From positions 1 to 43,200 of the forward strand of contig NZ_NFHD01000029.1 of the NCBI RefSeq assembly GCF_002159185.1: DNA of 43,200 nt, in the 5' to 3' direction. This document shows, piece by piece, positions 32,693 through 41,430 of this stretch; the stretch's first letter is position 1, and each line of letters begins with the position of its first letter. Position numbers and translations under genes: made by a program. The notes below the pieces were generated by a model. It made no database searches. It worked only from the letters and a program-made list of their open reading frames with translations, and was not told the origin of the DNA. The DNA is from Gemmiger sp. An87 (GTDB lineage Bacteria > Bacillota > Clostridia > Oscillospirales > Ruminococcaceae).

Positions 32693-33634
32693 ATGAAATG
32701 CTATGATGAACAGCTGCGTCAGTTACAGGCCCAATGCGCCCGCAAGAAAAAGCTGGATGCTTCCATAGATGAACTGCGCATCCAGCGCAAAGCCTATGCC
32801 GACCGTGCAGATGAGCTTCGAAAGATCCTCTCCAAAGAACAGGCAGATGTGGAACGGCTGGAGGGGCGCAGTCTGGCTGCTTTCTTTTATCAGATGGTTG
32901 GCAAAATGGACGAAAAGCTGACCAAAGAGCAGCAGGAAGCCTACGCCGCTCAGGTAAAATACGATGCTGCTGCCCGGGAGCTGGAAGGCATTGAGCAGGA
33001 TTTGAAACGATGCGAAGACGAGCGAAATTCGCTCTGGGGCTGTGAGGCTCGCTACGATTCCCTTTTGCAGGAAAAAACACTTGCCGTAAAAGCAGCCGGC
33101 GGGCCCACTGCGGAAAAGATTCTGCAGCTGGAAGAACGGAACGGCTATCTGGACAGCCAAAAGCGGGAATTGCAGGAAGCCCTGATTGCCGGTAATGCTG
33201 CACTGTCCTGCGCGGATCAAATTCTGTCCGAACTGAACAGTGCAGAAGGCTGGGGAACCTGGGATCTGGTTGGCGGCGGACTGCTCGCGGATCTGGCAAA
33301 GCACAGCCATCTGGATCAGGCACAGGCTTCTGTGGAAACCCTGCAGTCGCAGCTGCGTCGCTTCAAAACCGAGCTGGCCGATGTGACGATTAATGCTGAC
33401 ATTCAGGTTAGCATTGATGGTTTCCTGCGCGTGGCCGATTACTTCTTTGATGGGATCTTTGCCGACTGGGCCGTACTGGATCAGATTCGCCAGTCCCAGC
33501 AGCAGGTGCAGCTCATCCGGAATCAGATTGAAATTGTTCTGAACCATTTACACACATTGATAAACCAGACGGACGCAGAGCTGTCCCGTATTTCTCGGGA
33601 AATAGAGCAGCTGGTCGCGGGTATCTCCATGTAA
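32693..33634 (+). CDS. Coiled-coil protein of unknown function
   Basis: A 313-residue protein dominated by heptad-rich helices (LRQLQAQCARKKKLDASIDELRIQRKAYADRADELRKIL at the start; SQQQVQLIRNQIEIVLNHLHTLINQTDAELSRISREIEQL at the end), separated by a central Gly-rich hydrophobic stretch, GWGTWDLVGGGLLADLAKHSHL. That stretch is short for a membrane helix. The start is uncertain: ATG at 32693 is favoured by content, while ATG at 32663 has GGAAGG 6 nt upstream and would add 10 residues. No family recognised. A 15-bp hairpin lies about 200 nt downstream. Confidence 0.8.
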   Translation: MKCYDEQLRQLQAQCARKKKLDASIDELRIQRKAYADRADELRKILSKEQADVERLEGRSLAAFFYQMVGKMDEKLTKEQQEAYAAQVKYDAAARELEGIEQDLKRCEDERNSLWGCEARYDSLLQEKTLAVKAAGGPTAEKILQLEERNGYLDSQKRELQEALIAGNAALSCADQILSELNSAEGWGTWDLVGGGLLADLAKHSHLDQAQASVETLQSQLRRFKTELADVTINADIQVSIDGFLRVADYFFDGIFADWAVLDQIRQSQQQVQLIRNQIEIVLNHLHTLINQTDAELSRISREIEQLVAGISM

Positions 33635-33841
33635 GATTCGTGAGTCGCACCTTTGCCGAGTGAAACTTTCTTCACCGCTCCACTTCGGATCCCGTTCGAG
33701 ATAAATCCAAAACGGTCTGCATACCAGTGCTCCATGGGCTTTCCGGTACAGTTCTTCCCTGTTCCGCACCGGAAAGCTCCAACCAGGATTATCCGGTTCC
33801 AGAATCACAGGAAGGTCGGTTTTCAGTTCTTCCACATAAAT

Positions 33842-33880
33842 AAGAGGGATCCGCTGACAAACAGCAGATCCCTCTTGTTC
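33842..33880 (+). terminator. Hairpin downstream of the coiled-coil gene
   Basis: AAGAGGGATCCGCTG (33842-33856) pairs with CAGCAGATCCCTCTT (33862-33876) with one mismatch and a 5-nt loop, followed by GTTC on the plus strand and ATTTATG on the minus strand. The T tail is weak. Confidence 0.5.
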
Positions 33881-33898
33881 AATTAACGCATAATTACT

Positions 33899-34477
33899 TC
33901 ATTCCCGCATATTCGTTACCGGCAAATTCAATTCCACTTTTGCTCCCTGCGAGGTATTTGAAAGATGAAGAGAACCACCATGCTGTTTTGCAGTCTGTGC
34001 GGCGCCAAACAGGCCCATCCCCAGATGCCCATCCTGAGGGCGGCTGGCATCACTGGTGAAAAAGGGCTGGCCGCCCTTGGCGAGGGCCGCAGCTGAAAAC
34101 CCGGGGCCAGTATCCTCCACCGAAAGTTTCACCTGTTTCTCTTCCAGTAGTATATTCAGAACCACTTTGCCACCCGCCGGGGTATAACGCACCGCATTAT
34201 CCAGAAGATTCGTCACTGCCCGATCCAAAGCAGCAGGATATACCCAAAGAGAAATAGGCGGAACCGAAGAACAGATGAATTCGACCTGTTTGGCTCCGCA
34301 AAGGCTTTGCCCTGTTCGCTTCCAGCCTTCTGCCAGGTGTTCCAGAGAGACCTGTTCTTTCTGTTGTTCCATCAATCCTTCCGGGCTGGTCATGGCTCGA
34401 AGTTGTACCAGATACTCCTGCACTCGAACCGCACTGCGAAGGATAGTCTCTACCATTTCCTTCTGGAAACCGATTTG
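33899..34477 (-). pseudogene. C-terminal remnant of a sensor histidine kinase
   Basis: The frame covers the last helix of a dimerisation domain (EMVETILRSAVRVQEYLVQLRAM) and a full HATPase domain: DRAVTNLLDNAVRYTP (N-box), VEDTGPGFS and HLGMGLFGAAQ (G-boxes). The phosphoacceptor His, sensor and membrane segments are absent; a TGA closes the frame just upstream and no ribosome binding site fits. No response regulator gene is adjacent. The remnant could still express an ATPase domain from the ATG at 34456, but loss of function is more likely. Confidence 0.7.
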
Positions 34478-34609
34478 TCAAGGGGAGATTACCCTGGAGT
34501 TATACATTTTTCTTTTTTGAGCTTCTGAGCCGTCGCCTTTCACCGCGGCCCTAAAATTTTGCATAAACACAACACAAGATCAGCAGCGTGTAAGCAATCA
34601 GAAAAAACT

Positions 34610-34659
34610 AAACCGCCTGTCCCTATGGCCGAGATAAGGGTCACTAGGACAAGCGGTTT
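34610..34659. repeat. Conserved-looking long hairpin, terminator candidate
   Basis: AAACCGCCTGTCC (34610-34622) pairs with GGACAAGCGGTTT (34647-34659) with one mismatch; the 24-nt loop has further pairing. The plus read continues into TCTTTGCC and the minus read into AGTTTTTTCTG, which suits termination of the minus-strand gene that ends at 34706. Confidence 0.6.
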
Positions 34660-34705
34660 TCTTTGCCTTAAATGATGACTGGTAAGATGTACATATTCCA
34701 TGACG

Positions 34706-35896
34706 TTAGTCAGAACGGAAATAAGCCTGGTGGTGTACCATAACATCGTCTAGAATGCCTGAATCATCAAAACCAAGCTTCCAAGAGGCCGGGTCAAGAG
34801 AGTCATCAATTTCGTATTTCAAGCTATATCCACCATAGGTTGCCTCAAAGCTATCGTTCGGTTGGCCATACAGTTTTAAGACATCTTCTCTGGTAGACCA
34901 TCCCAGCATCAACCCACCGGGAAGGCGTAGTTCTGTACCGGAAAAGTCGTAGTTGCCATATATTACATGAATACCTCCCACCGTGCTCTCGGCGACGGGG
35001 ATCGTGCTTTCGGTGGTGTTGAAGACACAGACGCTGATATCCTGCTCGTGGTCATTGGTCAACGAGACCCATTCCCATTCATAGGACGCATACGGGCCTT
35101 CCGCGCCAGCCAGAGAAAGCCCGGCATCCTCCTCGGAAATCACCCACCCATCGTCAAGGAAAGCCGCAAGGGGAACTGGTAATGTATAAACCGTATCATT
35201 GATCTGGATTGAAAAACTTTCCCAATCATTCGGGAGTTCAGGGGATGGTGGGTACAATTCTGCCCCTGACGCGTCGAGTTCTGTCATAAATTCGAGCGAC
35301 ATCAAGGTGGAGGTGTGCGGCAGGTAGGTGACTTTCGCAAACAGATTGTAGTCGTTCCCGCCCCACAGCGCGCGCCCTTCCTCGTACCTCTTTTCACTGA
35401 TTTCAAAGGAATGCCGCTCGCCGGTCATATCTACGCCGCGCAGATAATAGTCGTCCGAACCATAGTCCCCGATCCCTCGCGAATATTCAAATTCCAGCCG
35501 CTCCAAATAGGCGGCTTCCGGGCGCTTGAGATAGGGAATGTCCAAAACGAGCGGCCGGACAAGGAAGAAAGCGGCGGCGACGCATAGCAGAATGCCTGCG
35601 GTTCTGCCGACCTTTTGCAGGAACGTTGCGTCCGGCCGAATCAGCAGTACGAATAAGACAAGGGCGATGATCACCGCTACCAGCCCTAAACCGCCATGGA
35701 CAATGACGGCTTGCATAAACCCCGTGATTCCGATGGCAAAGGCATCGGCGCTTGTAAACCATTCCATCACCGCGAGGATGGTGATCGGCAGAAAAAAGAT
35801 GACGGCAAGGAACAAAATAAACCATTTTAACTCCGCCTTGTTTTTTTCGCCGCCGGGTGTTCTTTCGTCTGTTCGGTTCTCATTTATATTGTTCAT
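34706..35896 (-). CDS. Hypothetical membrane protein with large C-terminal domain
   Basis: A 396-residue protein. A polar N-terminus (NNINENRTDERTPGGEKNK) is followed by three membrane segments (about 25-46, 58-90 and 97-118) and a beta-rich acidic domain of about 280 residues that likely lies outside. That domain contains GGLMLGWSTREDVLKLYGQPND, a pattern reminiscent of SmpA/OmlA-like repeats (W-S-T-x-x-E/D-V-x-x-x-Y-G-x-P) used in many secreted proteins. Only a weak AGAGAG site precedes the ATG at 35896. It is downstream of the PH-like gene with a 23-nt gap. Function unknown. Confidence 0.8.
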   Translation of the reverse strand: MNNINENRTDERTPGGEKNKAELKWFILFLAVIFFLPITILAVMEWFTSADAFAIGITGFMQAVIVHGGLGLVAVIIALVLFVLLIRPDATFLQKVGRTAGILLCVAAAFFLVRPLVLDIPYLKRPEAAYLERLEFEYSRGIGDYGSDDYYLRGVDMTGERHSFEISEKRYEEGRALWGGNDYNLFAKVTYLPHTSTLMSLEFMTELDASGAELYPPSPELPNDWESFSIQINDTVYTLPVPLAAFLDDGWVISEEDAGLSLAGAEGPYASYEWEWVSLTNDHEQDISVCVFNTTESTIPVAESTVGGIHVIYGNYDFSGTELRLPGGLMLGWSTREDVLKLYGQPNDSFEATYGGYSLKYEIDDSLDPASWKLGFDDSGILDDVMVHHQAYFRSD

Positions 35897-35919
35897 TTTC
35901 TCTCTTGCTTTTATGAAAA

Positions 35920-36342
35920 TCAGTGTTTCAAACGCTCCAGTACCTCGCAAATCGCGAGCATCCCCTGTTTTTGATCTTTGATTTTGGCGGTGATGCTGTT
36001 GTTGACCAGCGACAATTTTATTTTGGTTTTCCCGCTTTTCGCTTTGATGATCCGCTGGGAAGGCAGTAAACCTTTTTGTACTTTCAGTTCGTCAAACTGG
36101 TCAAACGGAATGCAGATTTTACCGTAAATATGCGAGATATCAAAAGTTTCCAACACTGCGATAACCAATGTTTTTTCTGTCACGCCAACATAACAATATA
36201 CATTACTCAAAGCTCCCAGTGCCAACATTTCAGCCGTCCCAGACATCAAGGTCCCCCATGCTTTTCCCTGGTACGTTTCCCCGTCCGGGCAAATACTGGC
36301 TAACATTTCATTCATATCTTTCTCATTCATGAACAAAGTCAT
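35920..36342 (-). CDS. Hypothetical PH-like domain protein
   Basis: A 140-residue protein with a mostly beta pattern (YCYVGVTEKTLVIAVLET, GKICIPFDQFDELKVQKGLLPSQRIIKAKSGKTKIKLSLV) ending in a helix (MLAICEVLERL), as in bacterial PH-like domains. GAGGTGA lies 5 nt before the ATG at 36342. It precedes the membrane protein gene on the same strand by 23 nt and is probably in one operon with it. No known partner. Confidence 0.75.
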   Translation of the reverse strand: MTLFMNEKDMNEMLASICPDGETYQGKAWGTLMSGTAEMLALGALSNVYCYVGVTEKTLVIAVLETFDISHIYGKICIPFDQFDELKVQKGLLPSQRIIKAKSGKTKIKLSLVNNSITAKIKDQKQGMLAICEVLERLKH

Positions 36343-36390
36343 ATAGTTCACCTCGTTGTTTTGTTCATGGGTCAGTGGATCCGATTCCAT

Positions 36391-36718
36391 CTTAGTTATA
36401 GCACTTATCTTATTTTACGATGTGAAATCAGGGTAAAATACCCGTAAATATTAGGCGAGAAAGGCACAAGGTTACCCAATAATTTGGCTACGACGAGATT
36501 CTGGAAGATGTGATGCTCGCTGAGGAGTGGGAAGGAAGTCCATGAAAATGTCAGAAAGGCTTGTTCCTGATAATGATAGCATTTAATGAAATCTTTTGAA
36601 TCAGTTCCGGGATCATGCCATAATTTTACGCAATCTTAGCCTGCTCATGATAGATGTCAAACACGAATCACGATATAATTATGCTGAATTGTTGTATCTA
36701 ATGGATGAGGCGTTTTTT
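36391..36718. other. Divergent intergenic region
   Basis: About 330 nt between divergent units. A TATAAT box (36674-36679) lies 40 nt before the plus-strand start at 36719, with no good -35. Nothing else was recognised. Confidence 0.5.
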
Positions 36719-37441
36719 ATGGGGGCTTTCTTTGACTGGCTGCTGTCAAATTCGAACGGAATCATTACAGTGATCGTCATCCTGGCGGTTGCGATTCCGT
36801 CTTTAACCGTAGTCCGCAGGCTGACGAAAGGGCATGTCAGCAAAAATTCCTGCACCGTACAGACCGTGGGATTTATCCGCTCCACCCGGCAGACCGGCCT
36901 GTATGTCAACGAAAACCCGCAGCTGCTTTTTGAACTGGACGCCCTGGCGGAGGACGGAACGGTGTTCCAGACCAGCGTGCGGAAAATCATCCCCATAACG
37001 GCGATGGCCGGTATGGTTCCCGGCAGGGCGATCCCCATCCGCTATAACCCGGACGACAGAATCCGGGCAGTGTGGGACTACCATCCGGATGAATCGCTGG
37101 CGCAGGAACGCGCCGCCCGCTATCTGTGCCAAAAGCACCCGGGCGATCTTTCCTATGAACAGCGGATGGAGCTGTTAAAAAACGGCGTGATGAAAAAGGC
37201 GTTGCTGAAAAGCTTCCGGCTGACCGGGAAAGAAGAGGCCGGAGACTATGAGGCAGAAGCGGCCATCCAGCTTGCCGGCGAGGAGCAGAGCGGCCATACA
37301 TTCGAGCGAACGCTGTATGTACCCAATACGGCTTTGGAATACCTGATTCCCGGGCGGTATGTGGACGTGCGCGTCATCCCGGGCAGGGAAAATCTCTTTG
37401 TTTTTGTACTGGATACCTCCGTGGCGTCCGGCATCAGTTAA
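36719..37441 (+). CDS. Membrane-anchored DUF3592-like protein, copy 1
   Basis: A 240-residue protein with one N-terminal membrane segment (GIITVIVILAVAIPSLTVV, about 12-30). Next comes a beta-domain, VQTVGFIRSTRQTGLYVNENPQLLFELDALAEDGTVF...IPIRYNPDD, then an all-helical linker (LSYEQRMELLKNG) and a second beta segment ending RYVDVRVIPGREN. The V-N-x-N-P motif and the 'x-P-V/I-R-Y-x-P-D-D' strand resemble DUF3592-like membrane proteins. GAGG lies 8 nt before the ATG at 36719. A paralog follows 47 nt after it. Function unknown. Confidence 0.8.
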   Translation: MGAFFDWLLSNSNGIITVIVILAVAIPSLTVVRRLTKGHVSKNSCTVQTVGFIRSTRQTGLYVNENPQLLFELDALAEDGTVFQTSVRKIIPITAMAGMVPGRAIPIRYNPDDRIRAVWDYHPDESLAQERAARYLCQKHPGDLSYEQRMELLKNGVMKKALLKSFRLTGKEEAGDYEAEAAIQLAGEEQSGHTFERTLYVPNTALEYLIPGRYVDVRVIPGRENLFVFVLDTSVASGIS

Positions 37442-37459
37442 GAGGAATACGGCGTCCGT

Positions 37460-38260
37460 TTGATACAGAGAAAGGGGTTGACCGTTTCGTGGAAAACGTA
37501 TGGAGTCTTTTTTTTCAACTGGATGGCTGAAAATCCGATTCGGGCCACCGTGATCATATCTGCGGTGGTCATTGCGCTGTGTATCCTGCTGGGATTTGTG
37601 CTCCCGGCCAGATCCGAAAGGCGGAAAAGGGAGAAGGAGCAGCGCTGGAGGGATGCCCGCACAGTGAAGACCTTGGGTTTTATCCGTTCCGCAAAGCATA
37701 CGGGACGATGCGTCAATGACAATCCCGAGTTTCGCTTCGTGGTGGACGCACTGGCCGAGGACGGGACTTTTTTTGATACCACCGTGACGGAAATCATCCC
37801 GAGGGCGCAGCTTCCCATGTGCGCCGTCGGAGCGCCGCTCTCCATCCGGTATGACCCGGCAGACCGCTCCCATGCCATCGGGGATGATAATCCGGATGCC
37901 GATGTGCTGAATGAGCGCATCGCCCGCTACCAGTGCCGAAAACATCCGGGCGAGCTGACCTATGAACAGCGCATGGAGCTTAGCAGAAACAGCGTGGTCA
38001 AAAAAGCGCCGCTGGAAAACCTGCGGCTGACCGGGAAAGAGGAAGCCGGGGACTGGGAAGCGGAAGCGACGGTTCGGATCACGGACAATGCGGCGGGAGA
38101 CACGGTCATGAACCGCACCCTTTATCTAAACGACAAGATGCTTAAGCATATGGTTCCAGGCAAATATATCGACATCAGCGTTGTGCCGGGCAGGGAGGAC
38201 TTTTTCGGTATCGTAACAGATATCGCTACGAAGGTTGTCCCTGAGAAAAGCAGGTCTTGA
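37460..38260 (+). CDS. Membrane-anchored DUF3592-like protein, copy 2 (start unclear, T8 tract)
   Basis: A tandem paralog of the preceding gene: membrane segment around residues 27-49, then CVNDNPEFRFVVDALAEDGTFF, LSIRYDPADR, the helical LTYEQRMELSRN and KYIDISVVPGRED. The open frame begins at a TTG with no ribosome binding site. A better start, GTG at 37489 after AAAGGGG (spacing 11), is in another frame and joins the conserved NWMAENPI only if one T is removed from an eight-T run at 37508-37515. The gene is thus either frameshifted, slippery or phase variable near its start. Function unknown. Confidence 0.75.
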   Translation: MIQRKGLTVSWKTYGVFFFNWMAENPIRATVIISAVVIALCILLGFVLPARSERRKREKEQRWRDARTVKTLGFIRSAKHTGRCVNDNPEFRFVVDALAEDGTFFDTTVTEIIPRAQLPMCAVGAPLSIRYDPADRSHAIGDDNPDADVLNERIARYQCRKHPGELTYEQRMELSRNSVVKKAPLENLRLTGKEEAGDWEAEATVRITDNAAGDTVMNRTLYLNDKMLKHMVPGKYIDISVVPGREDFFGIVTDIATKVVPEKSRS

Positions 38261-38317
38261 ACGTCAAGCGGGCGCTCTTTCCTGTCCGGGATAAGTCAAA
38301 AAAGAAAGGATTGCGTT

Positions 38318-38815
38318 TTGAAAACGATCATTCATGATCTTAATAAAGCAGACTTCTCTGCTTTTGAACTTCCAGATGAAAATGTCGTGGTTTTCACTGC
38401 GGACGGCCAGTATGCTCCGTGCAGTGGCTGCTTTGCATGCTGGCTGAAAAATACCGGATTCTGTGTGATGGACGACTCCTTGAAACATGCGGGCGCATTG
38501 ATCGGGCAAAGCGACCCGCTGATCATTATCAGCCGTTTGTGCTACGGCGGCTACAGCCCCGGCGTCAAGGCTGTTTTGGACCGCGCTATTGGAGTATCTC
38601 TCCCCTTCTTTACCTGGCGGGGCGGCCAAACCCATCATATAGGGCGCTACCCGCAGCGAAAAATGCTGCGGGTTCTCTTTTACGGAGATTCTACGGAATC
38701 GGAACGGCAGACTGCCACAGAGCTTGCCGAGCGTAACCGGCTCAACCTTGGATACAAAACAGCGGAAACGCTGTTTTTCCAAAATCCTGCACAGATCAGG
38801 GGAGCAATATCATGA
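38318..38815 (+). CDS. Flavodoxin-like / NADPH-dependent FMN reductase-type protein
   Basis: A 165-residue protein with the cysteine motif PCSGCFACW (Cys35, Cys38, Cys41) and a following CVMDDS, as in iron-sulfur flavoproteins and related FMN reductases, then ISRLCYGGYSPGVKAVLDRAIG. The usual GSP phosphate loop near the N-terminus is missing (IIHDLNKADF instead). The start is TTG at 38318 with AAAGGA 7 nt upstream. Its stop overlaps the start of the next flavodoxin gene by 4 nt. A redox role is likely; the substrate is unknown. Confidence 0.82.
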   Translation: MKTIIHDLNKADFSAFELPDENVVVFTADGQYAPCSGCFACWLKNTGFCVMDDSLKHAGALIGQSDPLIIISRLCYGGYSPGVKAVLDRAIGVSLPFFTWRGGQTHHIGRYPQRKMLRVLFYGDSTESERQTATELAERNRLNLGYKTAETLFFQNPAQIRGAIS

Positions 38816-39564
38816 AGCTGCTGATCTTCAATGCAAGCCCCAAAAAGAGAGGCGGCGCTTCTCAATTTTTCTCCGGTATCCTCCGGCTGTTTCTTCCCGG
38901 CCTTGTCAAAAAAACGGTTCCTCTGCGGAGCCGGAAAGACTTTGACCATGCGCTTTCCCAGTTGGGCAGCGCGGACGCCGTATGTATCTCTTTCCCGCTT
39001 TATGTGGATGGATTGCCCTCTCATTTAGCAGAGTTCCTATCGCTGGCAGAAGAATATTGTAAAGCCCGTTCTCTTCGGTTCCGCCTGTACGCCATTGCCA
39101 ACAACGGCTTTATAGAGGGACAGCAAAACCGTACTGCACTGCGGATACTGGAATCCTGGTGCCTGCATTCCGGCGCTATCTGGAGCGGCGGGATCGGGAT
39201 TGGCGGAGGCGTCATGCTGCGGGTGCTGGGAATCGTCTATCCTGTTTTGATCGTGCTATCTATCGTACAGATCGCCGTTTCGTTTCTTACGGCAGGAAGC
39301 GTACCGCCGGACATGCTTTATACCCTCGCCATTCAGGCGGGAAGCTGGCTGTTTTTCAATTTCGGTGTATTGTTTTGCCTGGCCCGGTTGTCTGTGGCCG
39401 TTTACAAGCGCAAAACCGTAAAGAGCCGCTACACCCGTGTGCTGCTTCCATCCTTCCTGTTTGTTCCGATTGCCGATCTGTTTATGATTCTATCCTCTCT
39501 GTCTTGCGGCCGGTTCCTGTTCGCACTTTTAAAACAGGACGATTGTTCTCGTAATAAGGGGTAA
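38812..39564 (+). CDS. Flavodoxin-like NAD(P)H oxidoreductase with membrane tail
   Basis: A 250-residue protein. The N-terminal half is a flavodoxin fold with a phosphate loop, FNASPKKRGGAS (6-17), and a FMN-side loop SFPLYVDGLPSHLAEFL. Unlike the preceding protein it lacks a cysteine cluster. The C-terminal half has two or three membrane segments (VLGIVYPVLIVLSIVQIAVSF; SWLFFNFGVLFCLARL). The gene is translationally coupled to the preceding one (ATGA overlap), and the two may work as a complex in which one supplies the flavin site and the other the cysteines. This is inference. Confidence 0.82.
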   Translation: MKLLIFNASPKKRGGASQFFSGILRLFLPGLVKKTVPLRSRKDFDHALSQLGSADAVCISFPLYVDGLPSHLAEFLSLAEEYCKARSLRFRLYAIANNGFIEGQQNRTALRILESWCLHSGAIWSGGIGIGGGVMLRVLGIVYPVLIVLSIVQIAVSFLTAGSVPPDMLYTLAIQAGSWLFFNFGVLFCLARLSVAVYKRKTVKSRYTRVLLPSFLFVPIADLFMILSSLSCGRFLFALLKQDDCSRNKG

Positions 39565-39573
39565 GGTGATTGC

Positions 39574-40116
39574 ATGAAGTCTGTCATTTTATACGGAAGC
39601 AGGTACGGAAGCGCCCGCCGGTATGCGCAGGAGCTGTCAAAGCAAACAGATATCCCTGCTGTCAGCTATCAAGAAGCACCGCCGCTTTCCAAACTGGAAA
39701 CGATCGTGTATATCGGCGCGCTGTATGCCGGAGGCGTTCTGGGATTGACAAAGACGCTGCGAAGGCAGTCATTCGGAGAGCATCAAAGGCTGGTGATCGT
39801 TACGGTCGGGCTGGCTGATCCGGATATACCGCAAAATCGGGAGAATATCCGGAACTCCCTGCAAAAACAGATTCCCGCCCAGCTATATGGCAGAGCAGCG
39901 GTTTTCCATCTGCGAGGCGCCATTGATTATCAGGCGCTATCTCTGGGACACCGAACCATGATGGCGCTACTGCACCGATCTCTGCAAAAGAAACCGGCGG
40001 AAGAATGGAGCGAAGAAGACAAGGCGTTAATGGAAACCTACGGCAAGCAGGCAGATTTTGTCGATTTCGCTTCCCTGCGGCCGATTATCAATGAGATGCA
40101 GAGGGAAAGCAGGTAA
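39574..40116 (+). CDS. Flavodoxin domain protein (HemG-like)
   Basis: A 180-residue protein of the flavodoxin/HemG type: VILYGSRYGSARRYAQELSKQ (phosphate loop and first helix, 4-24), YIGALYAGGVLGLTK and the closing FHLRGAIDYQALSLGHRTMMALL. It should bind FMN. AAGGTGA precedes the ATG, 9 nt after the previous stop, so it is third in a flavoprotein operon. Role unknown; an oxygen- or electron-handling task is likely. Confidence 0.87.
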   Translation: MKSVILYGSRYGSARRYAQELSKQTDIPAVSYQEAPPLSKLETIVYIGALYAGGVLGLTKTLRRQSFGEHQRLVIVTVGLADPDIPQNRENIRNSLQKQIPAQLYGRAAVFHLRGAIDYQALSLGHRTMMALLHRSLQKKPAEEWSEEDKALMETYGKQADFVDFASLRPIINEMQRESR

Positions 40117-40254
40117 GAAAAATTATTTGAATGCATAGCTTAGCCAGTTTGGCTTTCTCTGCTGCGAGGGATTCTATGTAGGTGCCACGAGCGCATTATT
40201 TTACGCTCTCTTATCAATCGGGTGCTTTCACGCGTATCGGAAAGGAAATGGTTT

Positions 40255-41430
40255 ATGGCTGAAAAGCGAACTGTCCGCTTTGTAAAATGGCTGATTAAGG
40301 TTGTGATATCCTACGCAGTGTTTATCGGGACCGGCTGGCTTCTCGGGCGGATCCCCGCTCAAAAAATTGGCCTTTCCGAGGATATGTTTTTCGATCTGCG
40401 GATGTTTTTCATGCTGTTCGGCCCCATTTATCTCTCTCTGATCGTAAAAATTGTTTTGACAATTCTGGCCGCAATAAAGCATAAAGAAAAAGATACCGCC
40501 GAACAAAACAGGGGCGTTCTGCTTGCCGTCACTGCCATATTGATGCTTGCAAATCTGTCCAATGCCCAGACCGCAGCGGATCTGAGCAGCGGACTCATCG
40601 AAAGCAAAGGGCTGAAAAGCCTGAACAGGAGCAAACGGTACAATCTGAAAGGCAAGCGGTTTTTAAATATTTTCCTTCCCATCGCCCTTTATATGCTGAT
40701 CCTGGAGATATTGACGCTGCTGGTCTGCATCGTCACCTTCGCACCGTTATCCAACGCGGCAAGCAACGCTTTTATTTTTACCATCGCCCTGACCGCTTTG
40801 CTCCTGCTGTTGATCCCACTCATTCTCACTTTTATCTCCGGGTTTAAGGGAGACAAGGCGGAACATGAAATAAAGCGGGACAAGGAACGGCAGGCCGCAG
40901 TTGTGTCCGGCAACCTGGTCCTAGAAACCGATCCCATTCGCCGCAAACAGTATCTGCGGCTGCCGAAGCTGCTTGTGCTGGCGGTTTGCCCGGGCTCGTT
41001 CCTGCTTTCTTTTCTCGTGCTGTATTTCACCAAGAACCATCAGGACCAGTTGGCGGTCTTGATGCTGCGTCAGCCGTTTATGGCTCTGGCGGCCGCCTCG
41101 ATCTTCGCTGTGATCCCGCTTCTGATGTACTGGGCGAACTGCTCAGGGACGTCTTTGGTTCAGCGCGTGTATCTCTCGGAAAACCGGCTGTGCTATACCG
41201 GTTATAGCGGCAGCATGGACGAGCGGGTGGAATTTGCCTTTGTGCTGCTCCGGCTGAAAGAGTATTCTGTGGGAAGACGATCCATCTGTATCCGGGGAAT
41301 ATTTACCCGGAAGACAAAGGACGCCTACGGTACGCATCAGAAAAATGCCTTTTCCAAGACGCTCTGGATTCCCCGCACCTTTCCAGTAGAGCAGGAACGG
41401 ATCCTGCTGGATTTTTTAAGAAAAGCGTAG
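40255..41430 (+). CDS. Hypothetical polytopic membrane protein with PH-like tail
   Basis: A 391-residue protein with about seven membrane segments in residues 15-300 (for example VISYAVFIGTGWLLG, LLAVTAILMLANL, FLNIFLPIALYMLILEILTLLVCIV, ALLLLLIPLILTFISG). The C-terminal 90 residues form a beta-rich, soluble PH-like segment (RVYLSENRLCYTGYSG, VEFAFVLLRLKEYSVGRRSICIRGIFTRKT). AAAGGAAA lies before the ATG at 40255; an upstream in-frame ATG at 40222 is less favourable. The gene is downstream of the flavodoxins with a 138-nt gap and precedes the insertion element. Family not recognised. Confidence 0.8.
   Translation: MAEKRTVRFVKWLIKVVISYAVFIGTGWLLGRIPAQKIGLSEDMFFDLRMFFMLFGPIYLSLIVKIVLTILAAIKHKEKDTAEQNRGVLLAVTAILMLANLSNAQTAADLSSGLIESKGLKSLNRSKRYNLKGKRFLNIFLPIALYMLILEILTLLVCIVTFAPLSNAASNAFIFTIALTALLLLLIPLILTFISGFKGDKAEHEIKRDKERQAAVVSGNLVLETDPIRRKQYLRLPKLLVLAVCPGSFLLSFLVLYFTKNHQDQLAVLMLRQPFMALAAASIFAVIPLLMYWANCSGTSLVQRVYLSENRLCYTGYSGSMDERVEFAFVLLRLKEYSVGRRSICIRGIFTRKTKDAYGTHQKNAFSKTLWIPRTFPVEQERILLDFLRKA

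Noticed and set aside
33548-33835. Minus-strand frame beginning MEELKTDLPVILEPDNPGW
   Set aside because: The first 50 residues look protein-like, but it starts inside a hairpin with no ribosome binding site and its end overlaps the coiled-coil gene; perhaps a frameshifted remnant, not supported as a gene.
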